NCBI RefSeq assembly: GCF_004382825.2
Contig: NZ_SDQO02000004.1
Span: forward strand, 186,001-250,000
From: Corynebacterium silvaticum
GTDB taxonomy: Bacteria > Actinomycetota > Actinomycetes > Mycobacteriales > Mycobacteriaceae
Direction: 5' to 3'
DNA length: 64,000 nucleotides
The stretch's first letter is position 1; the number at the start of each line of letters is the position of its first letter. The translations under genes and the position numbers were made by a program. The notes under the pieces are model-generated. The model saw only the letters and a program-made list of their open reading frames with translations. It had not been told where the DNA came from and made no database searches. This document shows positions 60,858 through 64,000 of the stretch, piece after piece.

Positions 60858-62690
60858 CTAGTGAGCGATCGGCGCCCATTCTGGGCCGGTCTCTCCTAGC
60901 TCTGGATCCAACTTAGCGATCAGCAGCTTCGGCTTAGGCAACGCGGTTCCTGGGACGGCATCGACGCGCGCCCACTGTGCTTGTTGCGACGCATAATCGC
61001 CCATAATCACGGGATATGTTTGTCCGCTAGCAGGAATGCCCACGCCAACAGGTTTCACTGGCATGTCATCGGTGACCTCTACGATGTGCGGCTTTGCTGC
61101 CCACACACCGTCGCGGCCCAATGTCTCGTGCACCTGCTGGGAAATATGCGGCAGATAAGGGGTCAACAGCACGTTGCAGTCTGAAACCACCTGCAGCGCT
61201 GTCCACAAAACAGTGGCTAGGCGCTCGCGCTGAGTTTCATCTTTAGCCAGCTTCCACGGTTCTTGTTCTGCAATATAGGCATTCGCCTCACCCACCACAT
61301 GCATCGCATGAGTAATTCCCTGCTTGAAACGCGAGTGCGCGAGTGCTTCCCCAACGATCTCGAAGGCTTCAGCAGAAAGATTAAGGATCCGTTGATCCGA
61401 CTCGCTCAGCTCACCTGGGGTTGGGACCTCTCCGAAGTTCTTATGGGCCATGGAAACAGTGCGGTTAACAAGGTTGCCCCAGCCATTAGCTAGCTCGTTG
61501 TTGACGCGGCGAACAAACTCGTCCCATGTGAAGTCAGTGTCGTTATTCTCTGGACCCGCAACAGCAATGAAATACCTCAGCGGATCCGGTCCAAACTCTT
61601 TCAGGAAGTCCTTGACATAAATGACAATGCCTTTAGAAGAGGAGAACTTAGAGCCAGACATGGTGAGGAACTCGGAAGACACCACTTCCGTAGGAAGGTT
61701 AAGCTCCCCGAAAGCATGCACCTTACCGGCCCTTGCGCCCTTTCCTTGATATCCCAGAAGCTCAGCCGGCCAGATCTGGGAATGGAAAGTGATGTTGTCT
61801 TTGCCCATGAAGTAATAGCTTGAGGCTGCTGGATCAGTCCACCATGCCTTCCACGCATCTGGATTTCCAGTGCGATAAGCCCATTCAATCGACGCAGATA
61901 GGTAGCCGACAACCGCGTCGAACCACACATAGAGCTTCTTAGCGCCGTTGTCCTCCCATCCTTCCACCGGGATAGGAATTCCCCAGTCGATGTCACGGCT
62001 CATGGCTCGCGGACGTAGATCTTCCAAGAGGTTCAATGAGAATTTGAGAACGTTCGGGCGCCAATCTTGACGCTCTTTAAGCCAATCAGCCAGGGCATCT
62101 GCCAACGCAGGAAGATCAAGAAGGAAGTGCTCAGTCTCGATAAACTGTGGTGTCTCACCATTGATCTTGGAGACCGGATTAATCAAATCTGCGGGGTCCA
62201 GTTGGTTGCCGCAATTATCGCACTGGTCTCCGCGTGCCCCGTCTGCACCACAGATAGGACAGGTTCCCTCAATGTAGCGATCAGGAAGCGTACGCCCAGT
62301 AGAAGGAGAAACCGCACCCATGGTGGTCTCTTTGATCATGTAGCCGTTCCCATAGAGTCCTTTAAAGAGTTCCTGAACAACCGCGTAATGATTCCGTGTG
62401 GTGGTGCGGGTAAAGAGGTCATAAGACAGACCCAGGCCCGCAAGGTCTTCAACAATCTGTCGGTTATACCGATCAGCGAGTTCTTTGACAGACACTCCTT
62501 CTTTGTCTGCCTGCACCAAAAGTGGTGTACCGTGCTCATCCGTGCCCGAGACCATGAGAACATCCGCGCCGGACATTCGCTGATAACGAGCAAAAACGTC
62601 CGAAGGGACACCAAACCCTGCCACATGTCCAATGTGGCGAGGTCCATTGGCATAAGGCCAAGCAACAGAAACGAGCACACGGTTAGTCAT
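60858..62690 (-). CDS. metG: Methionyl-tRNA synthetase
   Basis: 610 residues. HIGH motif in [13 protein letters not shown] (about 13-25), zinc knuckle [18 protein letters not shown] (about 140-157), KMSKS equivalent GSKFSSSKG (about 350) and the anticodon-binding helical domain. There is no C-terminal dimer domain. Charges tRNA-Met. Same strand, 20 bp upstream end of rsmI, so rsmI-metG-tatD form a transcription unit. Confidence 0.98.
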   Translation of the reverse strand: MTNRVLVSVAWPYANGPRHIGHVAGFGVPSDVFARYQRMSGADVLMVSGTDEHGTPLLVQADKEGVSVKELADRYNRQIVEDLAGLGLSYDLFTRTTTRNHYAVVQELFKGLYGNGYMIKETTMGAVSPSTGRTLPDRYIEGTCPICGADGARGDQCDNCGNQLDPADLINPVSKINGETPQFIETEHFLLDLPALADALADWLKERQDWRPNVLKFSLNLLEDLRPRAMSRDIDWGIPIPVEGWEDNGAKKLYVWFDAVVGYLSASIEWAYRTGNPDAWKAWWTDPAASSYYFMGKDNITFHSQIWPAELLGYQGKGARAGKVHAFGELNLPTEVVSSEFLTMSGSKFSSSKGIVIYVKDFLKEFGPDPLRYFIAVAGPENNDTDFTWDEFVRRVNNELANGWGNLVNRTVSMAHKNFGEVPTPGELSESDQRILNLSAEAFEIVGEALAHSRFKQGITHAMHVVGEANAYIAEQEPWKLAKDETQRERLATVLWTALQVVSDCNVLLTPYLPHISQQVHETLGRDGVWAAKPHIVEVTDDMPVKPVGVGIPASGQTYPVIMGDYASQQAQWARVDAVPGTALPKPKLLIAKLDPELGETGPEWAPIAH

Positions 62691-62710
62691 GGTTACTTAC
62701 CTTAATTTAT

Positions 62711-63616
62711 CTATGCCCGTCCGCGTGATTCGAGGACCGCATCATAGAGTTCTTTCTTGCTCACACCATGCTCCTGCGCCACGGTTGCACTTGCTTCTTT
62801 TAGCCGTTTACCTGCACTAACAAGACTTTCTACGAGGTCTATGATCTCACGAACATCCGTTACCTCTTTCTGCCGCGCCCCTTCAATAACAACGCTGATT
62901 TCTCCCTTCACACCAGCGCTAGCCCACTGCGCAAGCTCCCCTAGCCCACCTCTTTTTACTTCCTCATATGTTTTAGTCAGCTCTCGTGTCACTGCTGCAC
63001 GACGATCGTCGCCAAGGATCTCTGCTGCAGCGGCGAGAGTGTCTGCGATGCGATGCGGGGACTCAAAGAAACACACCGATCGCTTTTCGTTTTTCAGCGA
63101 CTCTAACCAGGCTTTTCTTTGCCCTTGCTTGCGTGGGGCAAAACCATCAAAAGCAAAGTGACCTACGTGCAGCCCCGACAACGCTAATGCCGTAGGAACA
63201 GCCGAAGGTCCCGGGAAACACGTCACCGGAACCCCCGCCTCATGCGCTGCTTCCACGACAGGAAAACCAGGATCTGAGACGATAGGCATGCCCGCATCAG
63301 TGACCACTACTACTGATTGCGTCCGGGCTAGATCCACAAGGTACTGAGCGCGGTCGGACTCGTTGTGGTCAAAATTGCTCACGACTTTGCCAGTGATCTC
63401 CACTCCGAGTGCCGCCGCTAACGCCCGGGTCCGTCGGGTATCTTCTGCCGCAATCACATCGGCCTGAGCCAACGCCTGAATAAGCCGAAATGAGGCATCC
63501 CCAATGTTTCCCAGCGGAGTAGCCACCACAATGATCCCGCGGGGTAACGGTGCTAGAGCTTCCCATACAGCTGACGCACTCGACGCACTCTGAGAAGTCG
63601 GTTCCTCAATACTCAT
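62711..63616 (-). CDS. rsmI: 16S rRNA (cytidine1402-2'-O)-methyltransferase
   Basis: 301 residues from ATG 63616 (GGAAG upstream). VVATPLGNIGDASFRLIQAL and AEDTRRTRALAAALG, then VVVTDAGMPIVSDPGFPVV (SAM site), FPGPSAVPTALALSG and FFESPHRIADTLAAAAE are all hallmarks. The C-terminal VAQEHGVSKKELYDAVLE is the RsmI tail. Together with rsmA it adds rRNA modifications. Confidence 0.96.
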   Translation of the reverse strand: MSIEEPTSQSASSASAVWEALAPLPRGIIVVATPLGNIGDASFRLIQALAQADVIAAEDTRRTRALAAALGVEITGKVVSNFDHNESDRAQYLVDLARTQSVVVVTDAGMPIVSDPGFPVVEAAHEAGVPVTCFPGPSAVPTALALSGLHVGHFAFDGFAPRKQGQRKAWLESLKNEKRSVCFFESPHRIADTLAAAAEILGDDRRAAVTRELTKTYEEVKRGGLGELAQWASAGVKGEISVVIEGARQKEVTDVREIIDLVESLVSAGKRLKEASATVAQEHGVSKKELYDAVLESRGRA

Positions 63617-63686
63617 GCTTCCTAGTCTCGCACACACCACAAACTTTTCTGCTTCTTCCTACTGAGGCACTCCCTGCACGCATGGC

Positions 63687-63733
63687 AACGGCCTCATCTG
63701 ATCTCGTCCATGACGATCAGATGAGGCCGTTAT
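63687..63733. terminator. Long inverted repeat between rsmI and the next gene
   Basis: AACGGCCTCATCTGATC and GATCAGATGAGGCCGTT are perfect 17-bp arms around TCGTCCATGAC. No strong U-tract on either side, but the stem is stable enough to stop transcription of the minus-strand gene to the right. Confidence 0.6.
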
Positions 63734-63763
63734 CTCCTGCTTGTTCTACAACGCGCTGTGCTT

Positions 63764-64000
63764 TTATACAATGGGCAACGTTGTTTTCGGAGTATTAGTT
63801 TCTGGCTTCTCCTGGGGTGTTTCTACAGGAGCTTCTGCGTGCGACTTTCCGTCTTCAGCGTTTTCCTGCTCTGGCTCCTGGAAAGTACTCAGGTCTTCCA
63901 GCTCGCTCATAGGACGAGCGTGCGACGGCAATCCCAGAGTGCTTTCTTCAACGCTAATGGTGGATTCTGTGAACTCCACTGGTTGATAAGAAAACTCGCT
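63764..64000 (-). CDS. C-terminal end of an unidentified protein (cut by window end)
   Basis: The minus-strand frame is open from the window edge to TAA near 63764. About 79 residues are visible, with no internal start needed. The piece is acidic and Pro/Glu/Thr-rich (EPEQENAEDGKSHAEAPVET), a typical disordered tail with no helix. No family can be assigned from it. Confidence 0.6.
   Translation of the reverse strand, partial: SEFSYQPVEFTESTISVEESTLGLPSHARPMSELEDLSTFQEPEQENAEDGKSHAEAPVETPQEKPETNTPKTTLPIV

Overview
The window is a chromosomal segment of a Corynebacterium, most likely from the C. diphtheriae / C. ulcerans / C. pseudotuberculosis group. This rests on recognised proteins and gene order, not on a database search. 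Markers are the mycothiol conjugate amidase Mca, a resuscitation-promoting factor (Rpf2), GapB, the RipA-type AraC regulator with a DtxR-like box, and a gene order (gapB, pth/rplY, prs-glmU, TetR, mfd, lysI, eno-ftsB-DUF501-ppx, ripA) that I recall from C. glutamicum. I see no prophage, insertion sequence, integron or CRISPR array.

Layout. 1-5.9 kb is accessory: the tail of a drug-efflux permease, an acetyltransferase, an LGFP lipoprotein, a LysR-ligand-domain/DUF5997 pair, then a frameshifted TetR regulator and a second efflux pump broken by a stop codon. 6-14.2 kb is housekeeping: glyA, coaA, a flavodoxin-like protein, uppS, mca, DUF4307, greA and a Bax-inhibitor-like membrane protein. 14.3-19.8 kb holds ripA with its iron-control box, an orphan 70-aa ORF, tRNA-Leu(UAA), ppx, DUF501, ftsB and eno. 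20-28.1 kb holds a lytic transglycosylase, mazG, lysI, mfd, a TetR regulator and tRNA-Gln. 28.2-31 kb has two disrupted genes, a TDT-family transporter and a multicopper oxidase. 31.3-41.8 kb has glmU-prs, a disrupted pullulanase, rplY with a structured leader, two pth paralogues, an overlooked small Cys-rich gene, a disrupted nitronate monooxygenase, a short-chain dehydrogenase and prfC. 41.8-51.7 kb has a nonsense-broken proline iminopeptidase, a GAP-family membrane protein, gapB, an orphan cobalamin riboswitch, a DUF6882-like protein, an acyl-CoA hydrolase, a HAD phosphatase, pnuC and ppk2. 51.7-54.1 kb has an ECF sigma / anti-sigma pair, both frameshifted, and a secreted protein. 54.2-64 kb is housekeeping again: ABC-F, ispE, rsmA, rpf2, tatD, metG, rsmI.

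How it fits together. Core blocks serve cell-wall and envelope growth (uppS, glmU, ispE, ftsB, rpf2, lytic transglycosylase), translation (rplY, pth, prfC, metG, rsmA, rsmI, tRNAs), one-carbon and glycolytic metabolism (glyA, eno, gapB) and polyphosphate (ppx, ppk2). Nine genes carry frame-breaking changes. Six of the ten lesions are one-base losses in short homopolymers, one is a one-base gain, one is an 8-bp tandem duplication and two are stop codons. This is either a genome under decay or, for the homopolymer cases, sequencing undercalls. Most other observations concern regulatory DNA: the orphan B12 riboswitch, the DtxR box, the rplY leader, and a recurring 10-mer, CGTCGAYAAG, found 14 times in both orientations.
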